Of a DNA stretch of 64,000 nucleotides, positions 32,935-41,877 are shown piece after piece; the stretch's first letter is position 1; the number at the start of each line of letters is the position of its first letter. This stretch comes from Pseudomonas sp. 7SR1 (GTDB lineage Bacteria > Pseudomonadota > Gammaproteobacteria > Pseudomonadales > Pseudomonadaceae). The translations under genes were made by a program, and so were the position numbers. Location: assembly GCF_900156465.1 (NCBI RefSeq), contig NZ_LT707064.1:1958001-2022000 (forward strand). Direction: 5' to 3'. Under the pieces are notes generated by a model, which was not told the origin of the DNA, made no database searches, and worked only from the letters and a program-made list of their open reading frames with translations.

Positions 32935-34341
32935 TCAGCCCGGGTCACGGAACCCAGGGTGGAAGTCCTTGGGCACCGCCACGCTGACCGTGTCCCGGGT
33001 GGCGATGTCGATGCCTTCGCTGGCGACCTGCGCCAGGAAATCGATCTGCTCCGGAGTGATGACATATGGCGGCAGGAAATACACCACGCTGCCCAGCGGA
33101 CGCAGCAACGCACCGCGCTCCAGGGCATGCTGGAACACTGTCAGGCCGCGCCGCTCCTGCCATGGGTAGGCGGTCTTGCTGGCCTTGTCCTTGACCATCT
33201 CGATGGCCAGCACCATGCCGGTCTGGCGTACTTCGGCCACGTTCGGGTGGTCGGCCAGGTGCGCGGTGGCACTCGCCATGCGCTGGGCCAGCACCTTGTT
33301 GTTTTCGATGACGTTGTCTTCTTCGAAGATGTCCAGCGTCGCCAGGGCAGCCGCGCAGGCCAGGGGGTTGCCCGTGTAGCTGTGGGAATGCAGGAAGGCG
33401 CGCAGGGTCGGGTAGTCGTCGTAGAAGGCGCCGTAGACGTCGTCGGTGGTAAGACACGCCGCCAATGGCAGGTAGCCGCCGGTCAGGGCCTTGGACAGGC
33501 AGAGGAAGTCCGGGGTGATACCGGCCTGTTCACAGGCGAACATCGTCCCGGTACGGCCGAAGCCGACGGCGATCTCGTCGTGGATCAAGTGGACGCCATA
33601 ACGATCGCACGCTTCGCGCAGCAGCTTCAGGTACACCGGGTGATACATGCGCATGCCGCCGGCGCCCTGAATCAGCGGCTCGACAATCACCGCGGCCACG
33701 CTGTCGTGGTGCTCGGCGAGGGTCTGTTCCATGGCGGCGAACATTGCCCGTGAATGTGCTTCCCAGCTCATGCCCTCGGGCCTGTGATAGCAGTCGGGGC
33801 TCGGCACCTTGAGGGTGTCCAGCAGCAATGCCTTGTAGGTTTCGGTGAACAGCGGCACATCGCCCACCGACATCGCCGCGATGGTTTCGCCGTGGTAGCT
33901 GTTGCTCAGGGTCACGAAGCGCTTCTTGCCGGGCTGGCCACGATTGACCCAGTAGTGAAAGCTCATCTTCATCGCCACTTCGATGCAGGACGAGCCGTTA
34001 TCGGCGTAGAAGCACCGCGTCAGGCCTTCAGGTGTCATGCCCACCAGGCGTTCGGACAGCTCGATCACCGGCTGATGGCTGAAACCGGCGAGAATCACAT
34101 GCTCCAGCTGATCGACCTGATCCTTGATCCGCTGATTGATCCGTGGATTGGCATGGCCGAATACATTGACCCACCAGGAGCTGACGGCGTCGAGGTATCG
34201 CTTGCCTTCGAAGTCTTCCAGCCACACGCCCTCACCACGCTTGATGGGGATCAGCGGCAGTCGTTCGTGGTCTTTCATCTGGGTGCAGGGATGCCACAGC
34301 ACCGCGAGATCGCGTTGCATCCACTGGTTATTCAGGCCCAT
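32935..34341 (-). CDS. bioA: Adenosylmethionine-8-amino-7-oxononanoate aminotransferase
   Basis: 468 residues from the ATG at 34341 (MGLNNQWMQRDLAVLWHPCTQ). Class III PLP aminotransferase of biotin synthesis, using SAM as amino donor. Diagnostic blocks: HPCTQMKDHE, DAVSSWWVNVFGHANP (BioA-type tandem Trp), YADNGSSCIEVAMKMSFHYW, SYHGETIAAMS, the PLP-Asp region LIHDEIAVGFGRTG and the Schiff-base Lys in LCLSKALTGGYLPLAA. The C-terminus is about 35 residues longer than E. coli BioA. It is divergent from the flavin oxidase gene; other bio genes are not in the window. Confidence 0.95.
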   Translation of the reverse strand: MGLNNQWMQRDLAVLWHPCTQMKDHERLPLIPIKRGEGVWLEDFEGKRYLDAVSSWWVNVFGHANPRINQRIKDQVDQLEHVILAGFSHQPVIELSERLVGMTPEGLTRCFYADNGSSCIEVAMKMSFHYWVNRGQPGKKRFVTLSNSYHGETIAAMSVGDVPLFTETYKALLLDTLKVPSPDCYHRPEGMSWEAHSRAMFAAMEQTLAEHHDSVAAVIVEPLIQGAGGMRMYHPVYLKLLREACDRYGVHLIHDEIAVGFGRTGTMFACEQAGITPDFLCLSKALTGGYLPLAACLTTDDVYGAFYDDYPTLRAFLHSHSYTGNPLACAAALATLDIFEEDNVIENNKVLAQRMASATAHLADHPNVAEVRQTGMVLAIEMVKDKASKTAYPWQERRGLTVFQHALERGALLRPLGSVVYFLPPYVITPEQIDFLAQVASEGIDIATRDTVSVAVPKDFHPGFRDPG

Positions 34342-34565
34342 GTACAGTCTCCTCGAGGCGGCTCGCGGCGGGCGCGGGCAAAACAGTCGGGCAAGCCTAT
34401 GCAATGGCGGCCCTGCGGACAACCCATTGTGTCGTTGCCGCTACTTTGTGCGAGGCGATAGACGCCGCTGGCGGCGCTTTGATGGCTGACGTATTCTTCG
34501 CCGTTCTCTGAGCCGGCTGGCTCGTAAACAGAAGTTTTCCCTGGTTTTATTCCGGAGTTTGCAGA

Positions 34566-36341
34566 ATGTCTGCTGGTTGGCTGCGCGCGTGTGCGTTGAT
34601 GATGCTGGTGATGGTGGGGCTGGGCAGCGTTTCGGCGTCGGCCAAGGATAAACAACCGACGGCCATCGTCATCGGCGGCGGCCTGGCGGGGTTGACCGCA
34701 GCTTATGAACTGCAGAACAAAGGCTGGGGCGTGACGCTGCTGGAGGCCCGGCCGAGCCTGGGCGGTCGTTCGGGCATGGCCACCAGCGAGTGGATCGGCA
34801 ACGACAAGACCCAACCGGTGCTGAACAACTACGTGTCGACCTTCAAGCTGGGCACCACGCCGGCACCCGAATTCGTGCGCACTCCCAGCTACCTGATCGA
34901 CGGCACTTATTTCACCGCTGCGGACCTTGCGACCAAGCAGCCGGCCACCGCCGAAGCCCTCAAGCGCTACGAGAGCACCCTGGACGACCTGGCGCGCTCC
35001 ATCGAAGATCCACAAAACCCGACGGCCACCAGTACGTTGCATTCCCTGGACCAGATCACCGTGTCCAACTGGCTCGACCGACTGCAGTTGCCGGCCACCG
35101 CGCGGCAGTTGGTGAACCAGCAGATCCGTACTCGCTATGACGAACCGTCGCGCCTGTCCCTGCTGTATTTCGCCCAGCAGACCCGGGTCTATCGCGGTGT
35201 CTCCGACCGTGACCTGCGCGCATCGCGCCTGTTGGGCGGTAGCCCGGTACTGGCCCAGGCCTTCGTCAAGCAGCTGAAAACCATCAAGACCAACTCGCCC
35301 GTATCGGCGATTTCCCAGGACAAGGATGGCGTGACCGTCAAGGTCGGCAGCGTCGGCTACCAGGCTGACTATGTGGTGCTGGCGGTGCCGCTGCGGGCCC
35401 TGAACAAGATCCAGCTGACCCCGGCCCTGGACGCCCAGCACCTGGCTGCGATCAAGGGCACCAACTACGGCTGGCGCGACCAGATCATGCTCAAGTTCAA
35501 GACTCCGGTCTGGGACAGCAAGGCACGTATGTCGGGCGAGATCTACAGCAACACCGGCCTGGGCATGATGTGGATCGAGCCGGCCCTCAAGGGCGGCGCC
35601 AACGTGGTGATCAACCTGTCCGGTGACAATGCCCGGGTGATGCAGGCCTTTGGTGACAAACAGATGGTCGACCAGGTGCTGATCCGCCTGCATGCGTTCT
35701 ACCCGCAGGCCCGCGGGGCGTTCACCGGCTACGAGATCCGCCGCTACAGCACCGACCCTTCTACAGGCGGCTCGTACTTGGCCTATGGCCCGGGACAGAT
35801 CAGCAAGTTCTGGCGCTTGTGGGAAAAGCCATTGCAACGCGTAGCCTTTGCCGGCGAACACACCGATGCCCTGTATCCGGGCACCCTGGAAGGCGCGTTG
35901 CGCAGCGGCCAGCGGGCGGCCAGCCAGGTGCAGGACCTTGCGGCGGGCAAGTCGTTTGAACCGGCCAAGGTCGCACCGGCTGCGACGGCGGCAGCAGCGG
36001 CAGGTGCGGTGGCAGCGAAGAAAGGCAACTTCTTCACCAACCTGTTCGGTGGCTCGGATGACGAGAAGAAACCAGAGCCCGTCAAGGCGCCTGAGCCGGT
36101 AGCGCCGCCAGTACCGACGCCCGCGCCAACTCCGGCACCTGCGCCGGTAGAAGCGCCGAAGGTCGCGACCCCGGTAAAAGCCGAGCCGACCAAAAAGGCC
36201 GCAGCCAAAGCCACGCCGAAGAAGCCGGCAGCCAAGGCTCCGGCGAAAAAAGTCCCAGCCAAGGCGCCGGTGAAAAAGGCTGAAGCGGTGAAAAAGCCGG
36301 CGGTCAAGCCGGCGACGACCACTGAGCCCCAGGCTCAGTAA
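34566..36341 (+). CDS. Exported flavin amine-oxidase-like protein with a Pro/Ala/Lys-rich C-terminal tail
   Basis: 591 residues. A hydrophobic N-terminus (8-26) ending SVSASA looks like a Sec signal; no twin-arginine is present. The FAD Rossmann motif AIVIGGGLAGLTAAYELQNKG starts at about residue 32 and is followed by LLEARPSLGGRSG, the amine-oxidase/protoporphyrinogen-oxidase pattern. The C-terminal FAD block VAFAGEHTDALYPGTLEGAL is at about 430. After residue 460 comes a low-complexity tail of about 130 residues: first Pro/Ala/Val, then Lys/Ala/Pro repeats like those of histone-H1-like proteins and TonB spacers. The substrate is unknown. The P. aeruginosa neighbour of bioA is, from memory, also an amine-oxidase-like gene. 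Confidence 0.85.
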   Translation: MSAGWLRACALMMLVMVGLGSVSASAKDKQPTAIVIGGGLAGLTAAYELQNKGWGVTLLEARPSLGGRSGMATSEWIGNDKTQPVLNNYVSTFKLGTTPAPEFVRTPSYLIDGTYFTAADLATKQPATAEALKRYESTLDDLARSIEDPQNPTATSTLHSLDQITVSNWLDRLQLPATARQLVNQQIRTRYDEPSRLSLLYFAQQTRVYRGVSDRDLRASRLLGGSPVLAQAFVKQLKTIKTNSPVSAISQDKDGVTVKVGSVGYQADYVVLAVPLRALNKIQLTPALDAQHLAAIKGTNYGWRDQIMLKFKTPVWDSKARMSGEIYSNTGLGMMWIEPALKGGANVVINLSGDNARVMQAFGDKQMVDQVLIRLHAFYPQARGAFTGYEIRRYSTDPSTGGSYLAYGPGQISKFWRLWEKPLQRVAFAGEHTDALYPGTLEGALRSGQRAASQVQDLAAGKSFEPAKVAPAATAAAAAGAVAAKKGNFFTNLFGGSDDEKKPEPVKAPEPVAPPVPTPAPTPAPAPVEAPKVATPVKAEPTKKAAAKATPKKPAAKAPAKKVPAKAPVKKAEAVKKPAVKPATTTEPQAQ

Positions 36342-36350
36342 CGCCCAGAC

Positions 36351-36386
36351 AAAAAAAGCGCGACCCGAGGGTCGCGCTTTTTTTTG
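36351..36386 (+). terminator. Strong Rho-independent terminator
   Basis: AAAAAAAGCGCGACCC, a 3-nt loop and GGTCGCGCTTTTTTTT form a long GC stem with flanking A and T runs, ten bases after the flavin oxidase stop. Confidence 0.95.
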
Positions 36387-36564
36387 CCCATTCATGTAGC
36401 CCTTCGGTGTGTATGTACCGTGCCTTGGAATCGCACAATTCATAACCCCGGTCCTACACGCTATGCGATATATCAGCTGCTTCCCACAAGAGAGTCGGAA
36501 GGGAGCGATAGATTGCGCCAAGTGTTGCGCTCTAATCTGTGCAACCAAAAAGGTTGGAGTATTT

Positions 36565-36726
36565 ATGAGATTATTAATTGCGGTTATAGCGGTGAGCGTA
36601 CTTTCTGGTTGTGTGTATGGTGAATGTAGAGATCCTCTTATGATTCCGATGATTCCAAAAAAAGATCCTCATTTGGCTTATAAATGTCAAATGGATCCAT
36701 ACAAGCCAGAGTGCTCGGTCAACTAG
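36565..36726 (+). CDS. Tiny cysteine-rich lipoprotein, unknown function
   Basis: 53 residues from the ATG at 36565, with TTGGAG well placed at 36554-36559. The signal peptide ends in the lipobox VLSGC with Cys16 as the lipid site. The mature part (about 38 residues) is Met/Pro/Lys-rich with further cysteines (GECRD, YKCQMD, PECSVN). The DNA is clearly more AT-rich than the neighbours. It is convergent with the lectin-like gene, the stops being 15 bp apart. No family is recognised; lysis- or immunity-type lipoproteins are possible by size only. Confidence 0.6.
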   Translation: MRLLIAVIAVSVLSGCVYGECRDPLMIPMIPKKDPHLAYKCQMDPYKPECSVN

Positions 36727-36741
36727 TAGTGTAAAAACCTA

Positions 36742-37248
36742 TTAGAACGGTCCTAATGAGAATTTCCATGTATGAATCGGTACATCTTCGAATAGGACCG
36801 TGACTCGCCTTGGCTTGGATAGGCGCCCGGGTGCAAAGCCAAAGCGAGCCCAGCATATCTTTCCCGTTCGCCTGTCATGGATGACCAGGTTGCCGTCATC
36901 CTGAATGCCCAGACAGGTGTTATACCAAAGCGATTTGTCTCTGCTATGAGTACTTTCCGCGATCCATAAGCGTCTTCTGGATGGATCATAGAGAAAGCCA
37001 CTGTTGCTGATTACGAACTGTAGAGGCTCACGCATTCTTTTGAGGTGCAGAGTTACGCTATAACGCCGGTTGCCATCTGCGGTCCAGACTACAGCCTCGC
37101 CATCCTTGAGGACTAAGTTTCCATCAGTTTGCAATACCAGTCGAAATCGTCCGTTAGGTGATTGAAGGTATTGTCCCGCTGACATGGTTTGATTGGGAGG
37201 CAGTATGGGAGAACCGTCCCCTCTAAATGGAGTATAAGGAACTGCCAT
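36742..37248 (-). CDS. Bulb-type (B-type) lectin-domain protein
   Basis: 168 residues from the ATG at 37248, with GGTGA upstream; an alternative ATG at 37284 would add 12 residues. The segment SAGQYLQSPNGRFRLVLQTD is the typical start of a monocot mannose-binding lectin domain. Two sites read QTDGNLVLK and QDDGNLVIH; the consensus is QxDxNxVxY, so the final Tyr is replaced (Lys, His) and mannose binding may be weak or changed. There is no signal peptide or membrane segment. L-type bacteriocins of Pseudomonas have two such domains in about 280 residues; this is shorter. The AT-rich DNA suggests recent acquisition. Confidence 0.8.
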   Translation of the reverse strand: MAVPYTPFRGDGSPILPPNQTMSAGQYLQSPNGRFRLVLQTDGNLVLKDGEAVVWTADGNRRYSVTLHLKRMREPLQFVISNSGFLYDPSRRRLWIAESTHSRDKSLWYNTCLGIQDDGNLVIHDRRTGKICWARFGFAPGRLSKPRRVTVLFEDVPIHTWKFSLGPF

Positions 37249-37583
37249 GTGATTCACCTTGTTAAATGAATGTCGAGCACTCATTTAATCAAAGATAGAA
37301 AATTGAAAGGGAGTACATATATATTACAGGGCCAATAACCGGGATGGTGGTTACGGCTCAGTGCGGTTCCTTACGGGAAGCTTGCAAGCGATGCGGTCCG
37401 TTTCACAGCCTGATGGTTGCTGGCCCCTCTCGACATCGTGCACCGTATTTGGCGTTAATCTTTCCTTAACCCACCTTACCCAGACTCATGATCGTATTTC
37501 TCGATATTTCAAAGCAAAAATTTCCGCTTTAAATCGATAGATAACTCGTTAGTCTTGGTGACAGTTCTTACAGGATATGAGCA

Positions 37584-38135
37584 ATGCAGCTACGCAACTC
37601 TTCTTCTCGCTATGGCTGGGTCAGCATCGTCATGCACTGGGGTGTAGCGCTGGTGGTGTACGGATTGTTCGCCCTGGGGCTGTGGATGGTTGGACTGGAC
37701 TACTACAGCAGCTGGCGTAAAGACGCACCGGACCTGCACAAGAGCATTGGGCTGGTGCTGCTGGCGGTGATGCTGCTGCGGGTGGTCTGGCGTTTTGTCA
37801 GCCCACCGCCACCGACCCTGGACACCTATGGGCGCATGACCCGTATTGGTGCAAAGCTCGGTCATAGTGCCCTGTATCTCGGGTTGTTTGCCGTGATGTT
37901 TGCCGGTTACCTGATTTCCACCGCAGACGGTGTCGGGATTCCGGTGTTTGGTTTGTTTGAAGTTCCCGCGCTGGTGTCCGGACTGCCCGATCAGGCAGAC
38001 GTCGCCGGCCAGATCCACCTGTACCTGGCATGGGCGCTGGTAATTTTTTCCGGCCTCCATGCGTTGGCAGCATTGAAGCACCACTTTATCGACCGTGACG
38101 CGACCCTCAAGCGCATGCTGGGACGCCAAGCCTGA
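37584..38135 (+). CDS. Cytochrome b561 family membrane protein
   Basis: 183 residues from the ATG at 37584. Four hydrophobic helices carry the b-type haem histidines: [20 protein letters not shown] near the N-terminus, [44 protein letters not shown] and the C-terminal [22 protein letters not shown]. The family moves electrons between quinol and periplasmic partners. It is 32 bp upstream of the YceI gene, a very common pair, so the two probably share a transcript. Confidence 0.93.
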   Translation: MQLRNSSSRYGWVSIVMHWGVALVVYGLFALGLWMVGLDYYSSWRKDAPDLHKSIGLVLLAVMLLRVVWRFVSPPPPTLDTYGRMTRIGAKLGHSALYLGLFAVMFAGYLISTADGVGIPVFGLFEVPALVSGLPDQADVAGQIHLYLAWALVIFSGLHALAALKHHFIDRDATLKRMLGRQA

Positions 38136-38167
38136 TGTTCAACCTCGACTCCAAAGGAATAGAAAGC

Positions 38168-38764
38168 ATGTTGAAAAAGACGCTCGCCGCCCTGGCAATC
38201 GGTTCCGCTCTGCTGACCGCCGGTCAGGCCATGGCTGCCGACTACGTGGTCGACAAGGAAGGCCAGCACGCCTTCGTCGACTTCAAGATCAGCCACCTGG
38301 GCTATAGCTACATCACCGGTACCTTCAAGGATATCGACGGCAAGTTCAGCTTCGACGCCGCCAAGCCTGAAGACAGCAAGATCGAGTTCAACGTCCGCAC
38401 CGCCAGCGTGTTCACCAATCACGCCGAGCGTGACAAGCATATCGCCAGTGGCGATTTCCTCAATGTGAGCAAGTTCGGCGATGCCAAGTTCGTCTCCACC
38501 AGCGTCAAGCCCACCGGCAAGAACGCCGATGGCAAGCAAACCGCTGACGTTGCCGGCGACCTGACCCTGCTGGGCGTGACCAAGCCGATCGTGGTCAAGG
38601 CCACGTTCCTGGGTGAAGGCAAGGATCCTTGGGGTGGCTACCGTGCCGGATTCGAAGGCACCACCAGCATCAAGCGTTCCGACTTCGGCAAGCAGAAGGA
38701 CCTGGGTCCATCTTCCGATGTGGTCGAGCTGTACGTGACGTTCGAAGGTGTCAAGGCGAAGTAA
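38168..38764 (+). CDS. YceI family periplasmic lipid-binding protein (PasP-like)
   Basis: 198 residues from the ATG at 38168, with AGGA upstream. Signal peptide 1-23 ([15 protein letters not shown]). The mature lipocalin-like barrel has the family blocks [56 protein letters not shown] and [13 protein letters not shown]. YceI proteins bind polyisoprenoids; the P. aeruginosa relative was described as the small protease PasP. The role with cytochrome b561 may be in quinone handling. It ends at a strong bidirectional terminator. Confidence 0.93.
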   Translation: MLKKTLAALAIGSALLTAGQAMAADYVVDKEGQHAFVDFKISHLGYSYITGTFKDIDGKFSFDAAKPEDSKIEFNVRTASVFTNHAERDKHIASGDFLNVSKFGDAKFVSTSVKPTGKNADGKQTADVAGDLTLLGVTKPIVVKATFLGEGKDPWGGYRAGFEGTTSIKRSDFGKQKDLGPSSDVVELYVTFEGVKAK

Positions 38765-38778
38765 GATTCGCATGCGAT

Positions 38779-38816
38779 AAAAAAGCCCCTGATCTCGCGA
38801 TCAGGGGCTTTTTTTC
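38779..38816. terminator. Bidirectional Rho-independent terminator between yceI and rhlE
   Basis: AAAAAAGCCCCTGATC, loop TCGC, GATCAGGGGCTTTTTTT: a symmetric stem with A/T runs on both sides serving both convergent genes. Confidence 0.95.
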
Positions 38817-38829
38817 GGCCTGGGAAAAC

Positions 38830-40683
38830 TCAGCGATTGCGGGTCAGCAACGCAGGTTTTTCGCCCCGTGGGCGGCTTGGCAACTGGTCCAGCTGTTCAG
38901 GCGTCGGGAAGCGATCGAGCTTCGATTCCTTGTGCATGATTTTCGGCTGGTTGCTGCGAGGGTTCTGCACGGCAGGTTCCTGGCGGGCCTGGTCATCGCG
39001 GGCCGGGCGGCGCGGGCGGGAGTCTTCGCGACGGGCCTGACCATCACGGGAACCGCCGCTACGTGGGCCGCTGCGCTTGCCCGACGGGTTGCCGCTGGAA
39101 GGGCCGCTGCCATTGCGCGGACCGTTCTGGCGGCCCTGGGACTGGCCGCGTGGGGCGCCTGCGCCAGCGCCTTGGGCCGGTGCGCCCGGACGGCGACCGC
39201 GACCCTGGGCCGGTTTCTGCTGAGGCACGTAGTCGACGCGGTTGCCGAAGTTATCGATTTCGTCGTCCAGGAACTCGTCCGGGGCACGATCGGCAGCGGC
39301 GCGAGGAACCTGGCGCTGCGGCTCACGGGCCGGGGTGCCTTCGCGAGGCTTCTGCTCGCGGGCCGGACGTTCGCCACGACCATTGCTGGCCGGTTTTTCC
39401 TTGCCCTTGTCCTTGCCTTTATCCTTGCGACCGCCACCGCCGCCATTCGGGCCGTCGCCCCGCGGGCCGCGTGGATTGCGTGGGTTGCGTACGTCAGGAC
39501 GCTCGCGCACTTCAGGCTTCTCGGCCTCGATGGTGCTGGCATCGAAGCCCATCAGATCACCATCAGGGATCTTCTGCTTGGTCATGCGCTCGATGCTCTT
39601 GAGCAGCTTCTCTTCGTCCGGGGCGACCAGCGAAATCGCTTCGCCCGAACGACCGGCCCGGCCGGTACGACCGATACGGTGCACATAGTCTTCATCGACG
39701 TTCGGCAGCTCGAAGTTGACCACGTGGGGCAACTGGTCGATGTCCAGGCCGCGGGCGGCGATGTCGGTGGCAACGAGGATGCGTACTTCGCCGGCCTTGA
39801 AGTCGGCCAGGGCCTTGGTGCGGGCGTTCTGGCTCTTGTTGCCGTGGATCGCCACGGCGGGCAGGCCGTGCTTGTCCAGGTACTCGGCCAGGCGGTTGGC
39901 GCCGTGCTTGGTGCGGGTGAACACCAGGACCTGTTCCCACGCCCCCGTGGTGATCAGGTGTGCCAGCAGCGCACGCTTGTGGCTGGCGGGCAGGCGGAAC
40001 ACCCGTTGCTCGATACGCTCGACCGTAGTGTTCGGCGGCGTGACTTCGATGCGCTCCGGGTTGTGCAGCAGTTTGCCGGCCAGGTCGGTGATGTCCTTGG
40101 AGAACGTCGCCGAAAACAGCAGGTTCTGGCGCTTGGCGGGCAGGCGGGCCAGGACTTTCTTCACGTCATGGACAAAGCCCATGTCGAGCATCCGGTCGGC
40201 TTCGTCCAGTACCAGGATCTCGACGTGGGACAGGTCGACGCTGCCCTGGCCAGCCAGGTCCAGGAGGCGGCCGGGGCAGGCCACCAGTACGTCGACGCCA
40301 CGGGCCATGGCCTGGACCTGAGGGTTCATGCCGACGCCGCCGAAAATGCAGGCGCTGACGAATTTCAGGTCGCGAGCGTAGATCTTGAAGCTCTCGTGCA
40401 CCTGGGCGGCCAGTTCGCGGGTTGGGGTCAGGACCAGTACACGCGGTTGGCGCGGACCGTGACGCTGGGATTTGTCTGGGTGACCGTTGGGAAATAGCCG
40501 CTCCAGGATCGGAAGGGCGAAACCGCCAGTCTTACCAGTACCTGTCTGTGCTGCGACCATCAGGTCGCGACCTTGCAACACGGCGGGGATGGCCCGCTGT
40601 TGCACCGGGGTAGGCTGGGTGTAGCCGGCGGCCTCGATGGCGCGGACTAAAGCCTCGGAGAGACCGAGGGAAGCAAAGGACAT
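38830..40683 (-). CDS. rhlE: DEAD-box RNA helicase RhlE
   Basis: 617 residues from the ATG at 40683 ([21 protein letters not shown]). Helicase motifs in order: Q motif ([12 protein letters not shown]), [18 protein letters not shown] in [16 protein letters not shown] in [27 protein letters not shown] and [10 protein letters not shown]. After about residue 400 comes a basic, disordered tail of more than 200 residues rich in Arg, Gly, Pro and Gln, as in Pseudomonas RhlE, where it enhances RNA binding. Likely roles are ribosome assembly and RNA decay, especially in the cold. The 5' leader may be about 200 nt long. Confidence 0.95.
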   Translation of the reverse strand: MSFASLGLSEALVRAIEAAGYTQPTPVQQRAIPAVLQGRDLMVAAQTGTGKTGGFALPILERLFPNGHPDKSQRHGPRQPRVLVLTPTRELAAQVHESFKIYARDLKFVSACIFGGVGMNPQVQAMARGVDVLVACPGRLLDLAGQGSVDLSHVEILVLDEADRMLDMGFVHDVKKVLARLPAKRQNLLFSATFSKDITDLAGKLLHNPERIEVTPPNTTVERIEQRVFRLPASHKRALLAHLITTGAWEQVLVFTRTKHGANRLAEYLDKHGLPAVAIHGNKSQNARTKALADFKAGEVRILVATDIAARGLDIDQLPHVVNFELPNVDEDYVHRIGRTGRAGRSGEAISLVAPDEEKLLKSIERMTKQKIPDGDLMGFDASTIEAEKPEVRERPDVRNPRNPRGPRGDGPNGGGGGRKDKGKDKGKEKPASNGRGERPAREQKPREGTPAREPQRQVPRAAADRAPDEFLDDEIDNFGNRVDYVPQQKPAQGRGRRPGAPAQGAGAGAPRGQSQGRQNGPRNGSGPSSGNPSGKRSGPRSGGSRDGQARREDSRPRRPARDDQARQEPAVQNPRSNQPKIMHKESKLDRFPTPEQLDQLPSRPRGEKPALLTRNR

Positions 40684-40894
40684 GAGCAATCCTGTATTAG
40701 TGAGGGCCTGGCCCAAGGGATGTCTTGCCTGGCGCGAATGACGTTCAACAAGAAGACGTCATCCCGTCCGGTCCTGCCGGGTCTGGAAGACAGCTCCGGA
40801 CAAGGCTCGCGCGGGCTGGAAGCTGCGCTGTAGCGGTGTCGGGATGCCTTTCGCAAGACCGGGCGTCCGGGCGTGAGCCTGGCGGGAAGGGGCG

Positions 40895-40923
40895 AGTATA
40901 ACAGAGCAATCGCCGTGCGTTGC
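40895..40923 (-). promoter_or_regulatory. Possible rhlE promoter with long 5' leader
   Basis: On the minus strand TATACT (40900-40895) is a good -10 box; a -35 box at the right spacing is poor. Start near 40888 would give a leader of about 205 nt before the rhlE ATG. The leader contains several GC-rich hairpins. Long leaders are common in cold-induced helicase genes. Weak evidence. Confidence 0.35.
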
Positions 40924-40947
40924 TTTCCTGCTGCTCAACGGCTGATT

Positions 40948-41724
40948 TCAGCGTCGCACCGGTTGTGGCGGTGCGGCCTGGGGCGCAAGGGCGGTGTCAT
41001 AACGGGCGCTCAGCTCGGCGTAGCCCGGTTCGCGCTTGAAGCGCTTGAGCTCGGCACTGAAGCGTTGCACCAGTAAATCCATCCCGGCCTTGCGGCGCAC
41101 CGCCAGGTATTGGCTCTGGCGGCTCACCACGGTCGGGTTTTCGCTGATCTGGTCACCCAGTTGCATCTGCTTGAGCAGGTGGCGGCCCACTCGACGGTCA
41201 GTAATGAGCAGGTCGATCCGGCCCAGCTGCAACTTGCCGAAATTGGCTTCGTGGGTGGGCGCCGTTTCACGCCTGAACTGGGTCGACTCCCGGAAGGCCT
41301 GGCTGTAGAGATAGCCGGGAGAGGTGCCGACAGTGAGGCCGTTCAGGTCATCGAGCGTGCGAAACGGATGGGGCCGGGCGTTGGCATGGAATATCACGAA
41401 TTCGACTTCCGACAACGGTTCACTGGGGTATAGCAGAAGGGCATCGCGTTCGTCGCTGCGAAAGATGTCCAGCGCACCATCGGCCAGCCCCTGCTCCAGC
41501 ATCGCCAGGCAGCGTTTCCAGGGAAGGAGCTGCCATTCGACATCGATCCCCAGCCGCTTGAACACGATGGCGGTGGTTTCGTAGTCCAGGCCCATGAGCT
41601 TGCCACCTTCCTCATAGACATAAGGCGCCCAGGGCTCGGTGACAATGCGCAACTTCTCGGCCCGGACAGCCAGGCTCAGGCAGGAGAGAAAGAGGACGGT
41701 CAGCAGCTGGGCAATGACGGGCAT
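40948..41724 (-). CDS. Periplasmic solute-binding protein, amino-acid ABC transporter type
   Basis: 258 residues with a signal peptide (about 1-22, LLTVLFLSCLSLAVRA). The SBP family 3 fold is suggested by LRIVTEPWAPYVYEEGGKLMGLDYETTAIVFKRLG at the start of the mature part, DIFRSDERDALLLYPSEPL, and DDLNGLTVGTSPGYLYSQAF. It lacks a close match to any transported amino acid group that I can name. No permease is adjacent; such solitary proteins are frequent in Pseudomonas and may also feed sensors. It lies between rhlE and metF with its own gaps. Confidence 0.82.
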   Translation of the reverse strand: MPVIAQLLTVLFLSCLSLAVRAEKLRIVTEPWAPYVYEEGGKLMGLDYETTAIVFKRLGIDVEWQLLPWKRCLAMLEQGLADGALDIFRSDERDALLLYPSEPLSEVEFVIFHANARPHPFRTLDDLNGLTVGTSPGYLYSQAFRESTQFRRETAPTHEANFGKLQLGRIDLLITDRRVGRHLLKQMQLGDQISENPTVVSRQSQYLAVRRKAGMDLLVQRFSAELKRFKREPGYAELSARYDTALAPQAAPPQPVRR

Positions 41725-41825
41725 GGCCTGAGGTTACGACGAGTGCCTATCAAATAGCTAGAGCGCTCTGGCACGAGGGTTGGGCTTTCGTTCAGGACAG
41801 GTCGTGGGCGTTGGAAGTCATCGGA

Positions 41826-41854
41826 TGAAAAAGGCCCTAGTGTTCACCAGGGCC
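41826..41854 (-). terminator. Rho-independent terminator after metF
   Basis: AGGCCCT and AGGGCCT pair around a 10-nt loop. On the minus strand the stem is followed by TTTTTCATCC. It lies just past the metF stop. Confidence 0.8.
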
Positions 41855-41877
41855 TGTCACAGCGCCACTTCGTCGTA

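Noticed and set aside
36565..37248. Lipoprotein and lectin pair as a proven bacteriocin/immunity system
   Set aside because: The lectin has one domain, altered sugar sites and no known partner; kept only as a hypothesis.
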